Positions 1 through 10,360 of a stretch of DNA of 64,000 nt are shown piece after piece. The DNA lies in contig JAQSEB010000042.1 of the NCBI GenBank assembly GCA_030063045.1, positions 682,001 to 746,000 on the forward strand, in the 5' to 3' direction. Source of the DNA: Pratylenchus scribneri. Its lineage: Eukaryota; Nematoda; Chromadorea; Rhabditida; Pratylenchidae. Made by a program: the position numbers and the translations under genes. Every line of letters starts with the position of its first letter. The stretch's first letter is position 1. Under the pieces are notes generated by a model. The model ran no database searches. It worked only from the letters and a program-made list of their open reading frames with translations, and had not been told where the DNA came from.

Positions 1-57
1 CCTCCTTTTTTGTGTTCTCTTTTGTTATTTTTCTAATTTTTTAAATTTTATTTAAAG

Positions 58-838
58 AGACTGGAATGAATGCACCAATCAATGATAATCAGCAAATTGT
101 TCAACATCATCAAAATCCATTACAAATTGTCAAATCTATACCGCAAAATGCAAATTCAATGCATCATTACCTTCAACAATTAGAACAAAAATTGGGATTG
201 AGGGAACAATTTTCACCAAAAATTGGCCAAGGATCATCTTCGTCTGCATTTGGAGTTGTAGGGCATCAAATTCATGGGCACTCGCGATTTGCTCCTGGTC
301 CAGGCCCAAATCAACAAATGTCTGCGGTGAATCGCCCAAATGATACAGAAAATGGTGAAAAAATTATGGGAAGAAAAATGGCAACTTAAATTTAGAATGA
401 TTTTCTTTTTTGCTTATTTTTAAATAATATTTTTTCCAATTTCTGCACGGTCTGTCCAGTGATTTAAAAAGTTAAAATTTTTAAAAATTCGCAGTTATTT
501 CCGGGGTTAAAGTTTAAAAAAGGAGAGAAAATTGGCAATTTGTTTAAATTTTTTTTCAAAAAAATTCAACTATTGAATAAATATAAATTTTTTTAGTGAA
601 TGAATCACGCCAACAACAATTTAATACCCTAATTGATAAGCGACGTGAAGCTAAAGAATTGAAAAGTGTATTTGAAAATATAATTAAGAAAATTGGAACA
701 TTACCAGATAAAGGGATGGAACAAAACAATCAGGAAATTGAAATGCTACGGGCTTCAAAGAACGAAATTGGAAAACTCATGGATAAATTAAATGTGGAAA
801 TTACAACATTGGAAAATGAATTAAAACGCAGAAATTAG
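58..838 (+). CDS. 3' end of a secreted Gln/His/Ser-rich coiled-coil protein gene (partial)
   Basis: Two terminal exons, 58-354 and 597-838 (stop TAG), of a gene whose 5' exons lie left of the window. The first exon follows a TTTAAAG acceptor, keeps phase 1, and encodes a low-complexity segment rich in Gln, His, Asn and Ser with a HHYLQQLEQKLGL motif and a GQGSSSS stretch. The second encodes about 80 residues of charged coiled coil ending NELKRRN. Both exons match, in order and phase, exons 6 and 7 of the complete gene at 2241-5897, so the two are tandem paralogues. No enzymatic domain is recognisable. Its full-length relative has a signal peptide, so a secreted product is inferred, but the leader of this copy is not in view. 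Confidence 0.75.
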
Positions 839-1369
839 CTATCGAAAAAAATTTTTAAAACAGATGTCAAAATCCAATTCTTTTTATATTTTATTTCATT
901 TCATTCTCCATCCTTCCTGTCAATTTATATATTTTTGGAATTATCTTTTAGATCATTTTATAGATTTTTTCTTTTAACAATTCGGAAATTGATTTTTAAA
1001 CCTCTGATAAATTCCCTATCAAATTTCTAGAGCATATCAATGGTCAAGGTACATTGTTTATAGAGTAGAAGACATGAAATGGCAGTCCCTAGGTCAAGAT
1101 CAAGACATTATAGACCCGATTTATTCATCATTTTATTTAATTGTCGTCCGCGAATAGGGCCCAAAAATTTCAATTTAAGTAAAAAATTTAATTAATTAGG
1201 TAAATTTTGATAAATTAGTGCTAGGTGTTAGATTAATATAAATTAATCAATCTTGGGCTCAAAATGTTTGTCAAATTGAGTAGAATCCAATGGTAAAAGA
1301 ATTTTTTAAAAATATTTGATAATCAAAAAAGTTAGTTTCCAATTTAATGAAATTGACTGGTCGGCATAA

Positions 1370-2130
1370 ACCATAAATTATTTACAGCTGATCGGAAAGA
1401 TGGGTGAATTGGGCAATGGTATCGAATGAAACGTGAACGGATGATTTGTACGGTTGATTTGTATAGGGTTTTGGCGGATTGATTGGCCATTGTAAATGTA
1501 AATTGGATGTAAGGGCATTTTTGGATGAACGGATGATTTATCGGCAAAATCTTGCGTTTATTTCGGACCCTGAATGCCATTGCTTTGGGGCATTTTAAAA
1601 ATAGGGAGAGATGTGATTCTAATTTGCAATTTTCATTCATATATTATTTATTTGAATCAATATAATTTGCATTTATAAATTATTTTGATTCAATTTTATT
1701 ATAAGCATTTCAAAATTTTTTCTAAATAAAATTAATCAAATTTTTTAGAAAAAATGAAAAAAATTCTAATTGTTTTAATTATAATATTTATAAACATTAT
1801 GGAAATTGGACCGAAACGAAAAAAATTGAAAATCGATTCCATCCCAGTCCCAGGTCAGAATTAACTATAAATAATTTACAGTCGATTTATTGGAAAGAAA
1901 GGTGTATTGGGCAGTGGCATCGAATGAAGCGTGAATGAATGATTTGTATTGGGTTTTGGCGGATTGATTGGCCATTGTAAATGTAAATTGGGGGTAGGGC
2001 ATTTTTGGATGAAACGGATAATTTATTGTCAATGCCCCTTGTGATTATGCGCACACACTGTACACTGAATGCCATTGCTGCTGCGTGCTGCCTATTTTAA
2101 AATAGGGAACGCAGAATTGTGGCTTAAATT
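1370..2130 (+). promoter_or_regulatory. Two copies of a 5' flanking/promoter module
   Basis: About 250 bp at 1370-1640 recurs at 1860-2125: both carry ATAAATtATTTACAG, TTGGGCAgTGGtATCGAATG, GTTTTGGCGGATTGATTGG and CCATTGTAAATGTAAATTGG, then a GAATGCCATTGCT word and an AT-rich TATTTTAAAATAGGG-like box. Each copy lies just upstream of a short signal-peptide ORF (1754 and 2241), so it is the duplicated promoter of this family. The rest of 839-1753 shows no gene. Confidence 0.55.
1754..1864 (+). pseudogene. Truncated signal-peptide stub of the secreted coiled-coil family
   Basis: A 36-codon ORF starts MKKILIVLIIIFINIMEIG and continues PKRKKLKIDSIPVPG before TAA. Its leader is nearly the same as those of the gene at 2241 (FILILFINIFENMA) and the minus-strand relative near 53.6 kb (FILIIFINIFVNMA). 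The body of the gene does not follow; instead a second copy of the promoter module begins at 1860. A GT after CCAG near 1852 could be a splice donor into the next copy, so an alternative first exon is possible. I favour a decayed tandem copy. Confidence 0.5.
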
Positions 2131-2240
2131 TTCATTCAAATATTAAGGGAATTAAACTAATATTCACATTTAAAATTTTCAATATTTTATATTTAAAAAT
2201 ATATTAAAATTAAATACATCATAATTTTGCCACTTTAGAA

Positions 2241-5200
2241 ATGATGAAAACACATCTATTTATTTTAATTTTATTTATAAATATTTTTGAAAATATGGCT
2301 GCTGGTGAAGATGGAGGAGGACCCTCACAAAAGAAGGATAAAAGGCCATTAGAAATTGTTGAATTGAGTTCTGATTCAAATTCACCAAATACGGATGAAG
2401 AAAAAAATACCGGCGGAATGAATCCACCGGCAATTCGGCCAGATACCCATTTTAATTCATTAACAAATGCACTTAAAAGATTTGACAAACATCAACGAGG
2501 TTTAAAAACTATTTTTGAGACATATATTTATTAATTTTAAAAGAAATTAAAACTTTCAATAATTTAATTATCAAATTTTCAACAGGAATTAAAATTGGCG
2601 GAGAAGGTGGCCAGCAGGCAAATCCTTTCAAAAAATACAAATCCTCTGATCCAAAAATCATCCATTTTGGGCCACTAAAATACATTCAAGTTGACGAACC
2701 AAAAAATATCGAACTTGTTCGACAATGTAATTTAATTTAATTTTTTTCATTACAATTTTTTATTAAATTTAATTAAAAAAAATTAAAGTTATTGGAAAGA
2801 ATGCCGATGTTGACGACTTTCCAAGTCCAACAGGATTAACTCCGGTTCATGTGGTGCATCCAGTAGACTATAAAAATGTTGTTCATCGATGTAATTGAAT
2901 TTAATTATTTGATTATTTTATTAAATTTTATAAAATTTAAAGTGACTGGAATAACAGACAATATAGAAGATAAAAAACTGGGACACAGCGAACCGGTAAA
3001 TTTTTCATACATCTAAAAATTGGAATTTATGAAAAATTTTTTAATGGCTATAGTTTCTTACAAAGTGATCAATTTAATTAAGTTTCCACCAAAACCCGAA
3101 GATAAATTCGTTATTCATCAGTCGCAACCGCAACCTATTCAACATAATCCATCAGCGGCAGATTCAGTGATGATGGCACAAAATGTTGATCAAAATCAAC
3201 AACATTCATCATCGGCTACTGGAAATCAAAAAATTATAGATAATATAGCAAGAACACGGCAACGTTTATTAGAGCAACGAAAACATAGATTAGAACAACA
3301 AAATCTGGGACAATTGGGGATAATCCAAGGAACGCCATATTTAGGTGAGTCAGTGGGCATCAATAAATTAATGGGCAAAATTAAATTTTCGTATTACGAC
3401 ATTGCGGGCCCGACACTTGCGGACGAAACGGTCTGGCGCCGATGGTGGTAAAACTATTATATGGAATTTTTTATGGCATATTATAAGGCATAAAATTAGC
3501 TACAAAATGACCTCAAAAGTCTTGGACAAAGTTGAATATTCACTGAGTTATGGCCAAAAAACAGCCAAAGACACAATTTTAATTAAATCAAAGGTTTTTG
3601 GCCATAACTCGGTGAATATTCAACATTGGCTAATGTTTTTGATGTCATTTTGTAGCTAATTTTATGCAATAGCTTTGACACCATCGGCGCCAGACCAAAT
3701 GGTCCGCTATTGTCGGGTCCGCAAGTGTTTAAATCCTAAAGAGACTGGAATGGATGCACCAGCCAATGATAATCAACAAATTGCCCATCAACAAAATCCA
3801 TTGGAAATTCAAAATCCATTAACACAAAACGACGCAAATGCATTGCATCATTATCTTCAAGAAATAGAAAAAAATTTACTGCATTCTCCCGCTGCAAAAG
3901 GCCCGGGATCATCATCTGCTTCGGCTGGGATCCATCATTATCTTCAAGAAATAAAACAAAATTTGGGACTGCATTCTCCTCCTGGAATAGTCCAGGGATC
4001 ATCATCTACGTCAACTGGGGTCCATGGTCACCATCAACTAATTCAGAATGCTGGAATAGGCCAAGGGTCATCATCATCATCGATTCCAGGGCATCATCAA
4101 CAAATTCATGGCCAACATCAAATGTTGCCACAATCTGTGGCCGATCCAAATCCGAATCAACAAATGCAGACAGAAGCTAATTCAGCACATCAATATTCAA
4201 ATGGTAAAAACAATAAATTTAAATTTTTATTATTAGAAAGAATTTTTCATTGAATTAAATTTTTATGTAATATATAGAATTAATAATATTAATAAATATT
4301 AATACCATGTGGTATTAGTTTTGAACCAAAAACAATATAAGGTTTAAAAAGTTTAAAACCTTTACTTTTTTTGGTCAAAACTAGACAAATTATATAATAT
4401 ACCATTCGATGCGTCTTGAAGAGATCTACGAATGGGCATATCGTTTGGGGGTCTAGGACAATCCACTAAACCGTTATAAGCTTTTCGCCATTTTTAATAT
4501 TCTATTCGCCATTTTCAAAAATTTATTCGCCAAATTAAATACTATCCTTAAGGTAATGGACAAAATTCTATTTAAATTTTTTAAAAATTTAGTTTAAAAA
4601 AATAATATAATTTGATTCGCAACAGGGCTGCCATAATACCGGGGAAACCCGGCATTTCCCGGGTTTTTGATGTCCCGGCCGGGGTTTTGCCGGGGTTTTG
4701 AAAGTGCCGGGTTTTTTCGCCGGGTTTTTCATATTTTGCCGGGTTTTGCCGTGTTTTTAAATTTTTAGCTAAATTTTTCGCTGCGCGGCCATTTTTGGGT
4801 CTAATTTTTCGCTGCGCGGCCATTTTTGGGTCTAATTTTTCGCTGCGCGGCCATTTTTGGGTCTAATTTTTCGCTGCGCGGCCATTTTTGGGTCTAATTT
4901 TTCGCTGCGCGGCCATTTTTGGGTCTAATTTTTCGCTGCGCGGCCATTTTTGGGTCTAATTTTTCGCTGCGCGGCCATTTTTGGGTCTAATTTTTCGCTG
5001 CGCGGCCATTTTTAGCTAATTTTTCTTCCAAGCAGGGCCCATTTTTAGCTATTTTTTCTCCCTATCAGGGCTTTTTTAGCTACTTTTTCTACCTATCAGG
5101 GCCATTTTTAGCTAATTTTTTTCCTTCCTTCGCGGCTTTTTCTGGCTAAACTTTTTGACGGCAGACCGATTTTTAAAGCTTATGATATCTTTATTTCATA

Positions 5201-5897
5201 ACGCACATGCTCAAAAAGTCAATTAAAAATATAAATCTGAAGTAGAAAATTTTTACAAGCTTTTACTAAATTGCATTTTAACACGTTTTAAAAGATGCCG
5301 GGTTTTTACCGGGGTTTTGAAAATGTTTGCCGGAGTTTTGCCGGGTTTTTAGACCCGAATGCCGGGGTTTTGCATTTTGGAGATGGCACCCCTGATTCGC
5401 AAAGAGTAAAGAATTAAAGATATTTAAGTGGACATTATATATTAAATATTTGAAAGGTGCCATTTTTGCTGAAATATAAGAAAAAGATTCATTTACGATA
5501 TAAACTGTGTTCTATATTAACGAACAATTAAGAAAATTAAGAATTTTTTTATAATAGACTAAATTATTTTTTATTTACTTAAAATATTAAAATAAAAACT
5601 AATTTTATAAAAATAAATTTTTAAGAAATGAATGCAGCGATTGGAGAAATCGATCAAAAATTGCGTAAATTAATCGAGGAAGATCGAAATTTGGCGATGG
5701 AATTTAAAACTATTTGCCACAATTTAGGGGAACATGAACTCAAAATAGTGAAGATGAGCGATGAAGAAGTGCAAGAAATGGAGGCACACAAGATTAAATT
5801 GAACCAACGTAGAATGTCATTGAGCAATAAAATTGCGCAATTGCGAAGCCAAAAAGAACGCTTTCTGAAGCAACTTCATGAAAATATGCCAAAATGA
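2241..5897 (+). CDS. Secreted Gln/His/Ser-rich coiled-coil protein, complete gene (about 516 aa)
   Basis: Seven exons join in one open frame: 2241-2499, 2586-2726, 2789-2890, 2943-2995, 3083-3344, 3742-4203, 5626-5897 (TGA). Exon 1 encodes a signal peptide (MMKTHLFILILFINIFENMA) and a KKDKRP-containing hydrophilic segment. Exons 2-4 give a short region of no known family; exon 5 is Gln-rich with IARTRQRLLEQRKHRLEQQ. Exon 6 holds two repeats of HHYLQEI..NL..HSP..GSSS and more His/Gln/Ser sequence. Exon 7 is about 90 residues of coiled coil. Introns 5 and 6 are enlarged by mobile elements (3397-3735 and 4623-5394). I do not recognise the family. A leader without membrane segments suggests a secreted protein; a parasitic effector role is only an inference. 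Confidence 0.75.
3397..3735. mobile_element. Palindromic MITE-like element in intron 5 of the 2.2-kb gene
   Basis: The ends are inverted: CCCGACACTTGCGGACGAAA near 3409 mirrors TTGTCGGGTCCGCAAGTGT near 3717, and inner arms (GGCGCCGATGGTG and CACCATCGGCGCC; AAGTTGAATATTCACtGAGTTATGG in opposite orientation) also pair. A second member with the same arms lies at 28728-29095. Exact boundaries and target duplication are not clear. Confidence 0.6.
4290..4555. repeat. Degenerate repeat related to the palindromic element at 49.67-49.99 kb
   Basis: Contains ATACCATTCGATGCGTC, GAGATCTACGAATGGG, GTCTAGGACAA and TTATAAGCTTTTCGCCATTT in the same order as the right arm of the element near 49.85-49.99 kb. 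Only one arm is well preserved here. Confidence 0.35.
4623..5394. mobile_element. hAT-like MITE 1 with 8-bp target duplication ATTCGCAA
   Basis: Begins CAGGGCTGCCAT and ends ATGGCACCCCTG, imperfect inverted ends of the CAGGG type. ATTCGCAA occurs immediately left (4615-4622) and right (5395-5402). The interior has no ORF; it is made of CCGGG/CCGGGGTTTTG words near both ends plus a 31-bp tandem array. It lies in the last intron of the gene at 2241-5897. Confidence 0.85.
4770..5012 (+). repeat. 31-bp tandem array, about 8 copies
   Basis: Unit of 31 bp containing TTTTTCGCTGCGCGGCCATT followed by TTTGGGTCTAA. Eight near-identical copies lie inside hAT-like MITE 1. The reverse complement of this unit is the core of a different element at 34320-34805. 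Confidence 0.85.
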
Positions 5898-7079
5898 AGC
5901 AACACTAAAAATTGCAAAGAAAACATATTTTTCATTATTGGACCAAAATTATTCAAATTGATATTTTTATTTTGTGATTTTTAAATATTTCTTTCCTTTT
6001 TACTATCTTTTCTGAATTTCATGCACATTTTTTTATATTTTACCGATAAATTTTTTCTGGTAAAATATAATTATGCCATTTATAAAATTAAATGAAATTA
6101 ATTTATTTTTTAACATTCCACTTAAAATTAAATTGGATCAAAATAGTCAAAACAAAATTCTTATTATTATTACACTGAAAAGAGCTATTTCATTTTACCG
6201 ATTTAAATTTTCATTTAATTTCGATATTTTTAATACCAATTGAAAGTTTTATCTATTTAATTTAATTCTCCATGAAATAGACAACAATCAATTAAATGTT
6301 GAAAAATAATTCCATCCAAATTGATTAGGAAATGGATGATGATGGTTTAAAAAAGACTACATCCAAAGTTAATCTGAGGAATTAGATTTTATCTTCATTG
6401 AGCTGACTGGCTGGAAAGCTTATTTGGCCACTGCTGCTGATCTTCGTTTTCCTTCCTTTTTCAACAACATCCCTTTTTGTAAATTCCCTTTTTGCCAGAG
6501 CTCTGCCAGCATTTTCCCACTTGTTCAAATCAATTCCATTTTTCATTCAACAAGGAAAATTTTCTAATACATTTTTTCTACATTTTGATGAGTCTTTGAT
6601 TCATTCGATTGGTTTATTCTTGAACAATCCCATGGTATTATTCACTTGTTAGGGCAAATGGCTAATAACCAATTTATTGTTGCTCCATCTGATTCCTTCC
6701 AAATTCCAACTTTTCGAACACTTTGAATTTGGGATTCGATAATTATTTTTATTAATTTCACATTTCGATTTTTATTTAACCTCTTTCTGATTCCATTCCT
6801 ATCGAATTGCTATGAATGAAAATGTGAAATATTTTAAAAATCTCACAATAAATTCGTCCAAATTTAATACACTCAGAATTCTGCAAAGATTATTTGTGCG
6901 AATTTTAAAATTTAAATTAAGTTTAGTCACTCATCACACTAATTCTCATTTTTATTCTATTTCTTTAATTTTGATCAAATTCTTCAATAAAACCATTTCA
7001 AAAATAATATTATCTATTTTATTTCTCACTCTTATTCAGATTCAAAATACTCAATCCAAAAATAACAAATTTTGTCGAA
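5898..7079. other. Intergenic region, no gene recognised
   Basis: AT-rich sequence between the secreted coiled-coil gene and the Ly6-like gene. The open frame starting at 6812 runs out of frame with the Ly6-like exon and is low-complexity, so it was not called. The last few hundred bases presumably include the Ly6-like promoter, but no motif stood out. Confidence 0.4.
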
Positions 7080-8570
7080 ATGGCAATCATCGGTCTGATG
7101 TTTTCGACCACGTTCGCCATTTTCATTTTTGCATCCGTGTTCGTGATTCCCGTCCCTGTGGTTGTCAGCATTCGATCGCCATTTCGCGGTATGTCTGAAT
7201 TCAATAAAAAATATTCAAATATTCAATGGTGGTTTTAAAGTAATTAAATGATTAATGTTCTGGGCAATAGCTAGAAGGGTTTTACGGCATAAAGATGGAA
7301 TTGGATTACTATTGAAAGGGGTATATTTTAGAAGGAATTGATGGAATTTTACGATGAGAGGAATGAATTAAATAAAATTAAAATAATGTGAATAAAGTAA
7401 AAAAGCAAAAAATAAATTTAAAAAATAATTAAAATTGGCAAAGACAGCTCAATTAAGTTAAAAATATTTAATTTTTTAATTTCCACAGGCATTAAATGCT
7501 ATCAACAAGAACCCGGCTGGCGTTTTTGGGATTGGGGCGAATGCATGGATCCGACTAACGTTTGTGCTCGTGTCAAAAATTGTAACCACCAAGAATCGCT
7601 GAAGATTGGGATTGGTACAGCCAATAGGAAATTTGGAATTGGCGATGGTTAGTTTTTTTATATGTTAAAAATGGGGAAAAAAATCCCAAAATATTTTTTA
7701 TTTTAAATATATTCTTGCGGATAATGATATTTATTGAATAAATAATTTTGGTACTACTTAATTAACGGGGGGGGGGGGGGGGGGGGGGGGAAATGTATTA
7801 TTTTTCCTCCCCAGATTAAAAAGTCTTTAACACAATAGAAGACAAACTTTAAACGCATTTTACCCTACCCTAACCTTTAAATCCTACCTACACCAAACCT
7901 AATCCCGCCCTACCCTAAAACCTATCCAGCCATACCCAAACCTAACCCAAATCTTTCTTAAAAGGGGTCTGTCTAAATACCTAATGAGGCTTAGGTTAGG
8001 GTAGGGTAGGATTTAGGTTTGGCCCAGGAGATTTAGGAGTTGGGTTTGGATTAGGTTTAGGGAGGGTTATATTAGACTTTTAAGGTCTAGAATTTACTTT
8101 CATATTATTTTTCGGTCCTTAAGTATCAAGGAAGGCAAAATAATTAATTTTCGGGTGTCCCCCCCCCCCCCCCCCCGTTAAATTTTCGCCCCTCCCCCTC
8201 TTCACCATTAACCTTGCCCCCACCCCCGTTAATTAAATAGTATCATAATTTTAATTCATTAAATTTGAATAAAAATGTGCTAATATTAAAGGTAAAGCAC
8301 AAAAGTATTTAATTTATTTTTATTTTTTTTTTTGCAGAAGTCCGTGGATGTGCCCGACATGATTTTTGTGATAGTGAGGAATTTGCCGGATGTGATTGCA
8401 AAATTTGCTATTCGGATAGTTGCAATGCGGCATTGGGCCAGCAGAAAATGACAATCGGTGGAGGATTGATGATGCTTGCTTTGACCATGGCCATTCCAAT
8501 TTGTGGCATTCTTGGCCATTTGTTTATGCCGCACAATCTGCTGATGATGATTGTTGGCGAGGATGGTTGA
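7080..8570 (+). CDS. Ly6/uPAR-like (three-finger) secreted or GPI-anchored protein, copy 1 (about 166 aa)
   Basis: Three exons, 7080-7188, 7489-7647 and 8338-8570, joined in phase 1. Exon 1 is a hydrophobic leader (MAIIGLMFSTTFAIFIFASV). Exon 2 begins IKCYQQEPGWRFWDWGEC and holds further Cys in VCARVKNC. Exon 3 has RGCARHDFC, GCDCKICYSDSCNAAL, ending in the Cys-Asn typical of Ly6 domains, then a hydrophobic C-terminal stretch (LMMLALTMAIPICGILGHLF) that could be a GPI signal or a membrane helix. The length and Cys spacing fit one Ly6/uPAR domain, a surface or secreted binding fold; the ligand is unknown. Three paralogues on the minus strand share the same exon plan and a GATG/GTTRGT donor. 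Intron 2 contains a palindromic element. Confidence 0.8.
7735..8256. mobile_element. Palindromic MITE-like element with poly-G/poly-C arms
   Basis: Left arm GGTACTACTTAATTAACGGG mirrors right arm CCCGTTAATTAAATAGTATC. Inside are a poly-G run (about 24) at 7769 and a poly-C run at 8161, and oppositely oriented degenerate CCCTAAC/GTTAGGG tracts (7860-7960 and 7990-8070). It lies in intron 2 of Ly6-like copy 1. No coding capacity. Confidence 0.6.
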
Positions 8571-9288
8571 ATTTGACAGAAAGATGGAGAATTGCACAAA
8601 TTCCAGAGGAAATGATGGAGAAAATTTAATTAAAAATGTCATAAATAATAAAATGATGATGATGACAAATTCCATTTTCCAAGTTCCACCCGATTTTTTA
8701 AATATTTTTAATTAATTCTATCTTAATTTTGGAAATAACAATAAATTATTCGAAAATGGAATTAAAATTATAAAACTTTTCTTGATTGGAATATTTTAAG
8801 TAATGCAATTTCAAGTTCCAAGAAAAATCAATTGAAAAATGTTGAAAAATAAAAAACTCCATAGTCAATTTGGTCATCGCTTATCTCTTCGATATTCCTA
8901 GATCAATCATAAACAGATTTTGTAAATAGATGAATTGAAAAGAGGCAAATTTGACCAATTTCGCCATCTCAATGAATTTTGAATTGATTTTAAATTTATT
9001 CTTCTCATTCACAGCTAGCGGCTCTTCCATTATATCTTTTTAATGAATGCGAGCCTATTTCAGCAAAAATGCAATTTAAATATCGAAACTGTTTTTAGTT
9101 ATTTACAAGCATTAACTAAAAAATAATGATAATTTCGGACTGAGCATATTGAAAACATTAAAACCATGTTCAGCAGAACATATAAAGATAAAAAACATGG
9201 TTTAATAGAAATGTTTTAAACAATTTTTTGGTGAAATTCGGGACACGCTTTTTATTACGATTTATGAATAATGATTTAAAAATGTTTT
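8571..9288. other. Intergenic sequence, left part duplicated upstream of the next gene
   Basis: No gene seen. From about 9030 the sequence (TATTTACAAGcATTAAACT, AATGTTTTaAACAATTTTT, AAAATGTTTTGAATGAGAG) matches 12850-13125, showing that the upstream flank was duplicated together with the two LIM-containing genes. Confidence 0.45.
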
Positions 9289-9296
9289 GAATGAGA

Positions 9297-9886
9297 GGCA
9301 ATCCTAAAGAATCCGGGCCACAAAAAATTTTTTTTAAAAACAGCTTTTCTAGGATAAAAATTGATGCTGAACTCAGATCTAACATCCTTTTTGTCATCTT
9401 GGTAAGATAATGACAACTTTTATCAAGAAAAAAGTAAAGGGGGGACCAAGGGCATTTTTGGTCAAAATTTTTATATGGCCAAATAATAGCTCAATCAACG
9501 CAGCTCGATGAGAGGAATCGAATGGTACCACTTTTATAGGGTAATATGCAGTTATTGTCAAGTTATGACCAAAAGAAATTTTGTCTTGGTAAGGTATTTA
9601 GACCTCTAACTTGCCAATAATTAAATATTACCCTATAAAAGTGGTACCATTCGATTCCTCTCATCGAACTGCGTTGATTGAGCTATTATATTACCATATA
9701 AAAATTTTGACCAAAAATGCCCTTGGTCCCCCCTTTGCTTTTTCATGGTAAGAAGTTGGCATTATCTTACCAAGATGGTAAGATGTGACAAAATGAATAC
9801 CAAATTTGAACTCGGCATCAATTTTTACCCTAGAAAATCTGTTTTTAAAAAAAATTTTTTTGTGGCCCGGATTCTTTAGGATTGCC
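9297..9886. mobile_element. Palindromic element, copy 1, with 8-bp duplication GAATGAGA
   Basis: Starts GGCAATCCTAAAGAATCCGG and ends with its reverse complement; the two halves pair over most of the length. GAATGAGA flanks it (9289-9296 and 9887-9894). The paralogous flank at 13114-13121 has a single GAATGAGA and no element, i.e. an empty site. A nearly identical copy is at 47156-47760. Confidence 0.9.
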
Positions 9887-10009
9887 GAATGAGAGATTAA
9901 GTTTGCGATTAAGTTGAATGATGAGAGTGAAGAGATGCAGATACGCTATACACAACACAAAACTAGCTATCCAATTCATCCTCAATCCCCATTCCCCAAT
10001 CCCCATCCG

Positions 10010-10266
10010 TCCGTCTTACTGCTGCTGGCCATGGCCATTGACCAATCGATATTTTTTATCACGACCCATACCCATCCCCAATTTCATCATCATCATTTTC
10101 ATATTCCCATTTGCCATTTCACATCCCCATTGCCCATTCCACAAATCACAAATTGTTTTTTTTGTCCTTGCTGTTGTTATTACTTATTAGCTATTGCCAT
10201 TCAAACATTCACATTATCCATTTCTTAACAATTTTATTTATCGGCCAATAAATAAAAAATAAACCA
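10010..10266 (+). promoter_or_regulatory. Conserved upstream block of LIM gene A
   Basis: CTGCTGGCCATGGCCATTG, then ACCAATCGATATTTTTTATC at 10021-10060, and a second block TTTATCGGCCAATAAATAAA near 10235. Both recur in the same order before gene B (13207-13256 and 13359-13385). They include CCAAT words. They lie about 340 and 125 bp before the ATG. A core-promoter or enhancer role is inferred from conservation between the copies. Confidence 0.45.
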
Positions 10267-10360
10267 ATACTTACGCATATTTTATTAAAGTTGTTTTAAT
10301 TTTAGAAAAAGCTAAACAATTGAATATTCTCAATAATCAAGAATCATTTTGTCAATTTAA

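Noticed and set aside
4770..5012. Possible CRISPR array (regular repeats)
   Set aside because: The 31-bp units are adjacent without unique spacers, in a eukaryotic MITE; it is a plain tandem array.
6812..7198. 128-codon open frame with a hydrophobic stretch upstream of the Ly6-like gene
   Set aside because: It overlaps the real Ly6 leader exon (7080-7188) in another frame and its sequence is low-complexity with no relatives in the window.
9170..9397. Coding frame with ILEKLFLKKIFCGPDSLGL
   Set aside because: It lies across the palindromic element 9297-9886 and recurs identically at 47.16-47.76 kb in both strands, so it is repeat sequence.
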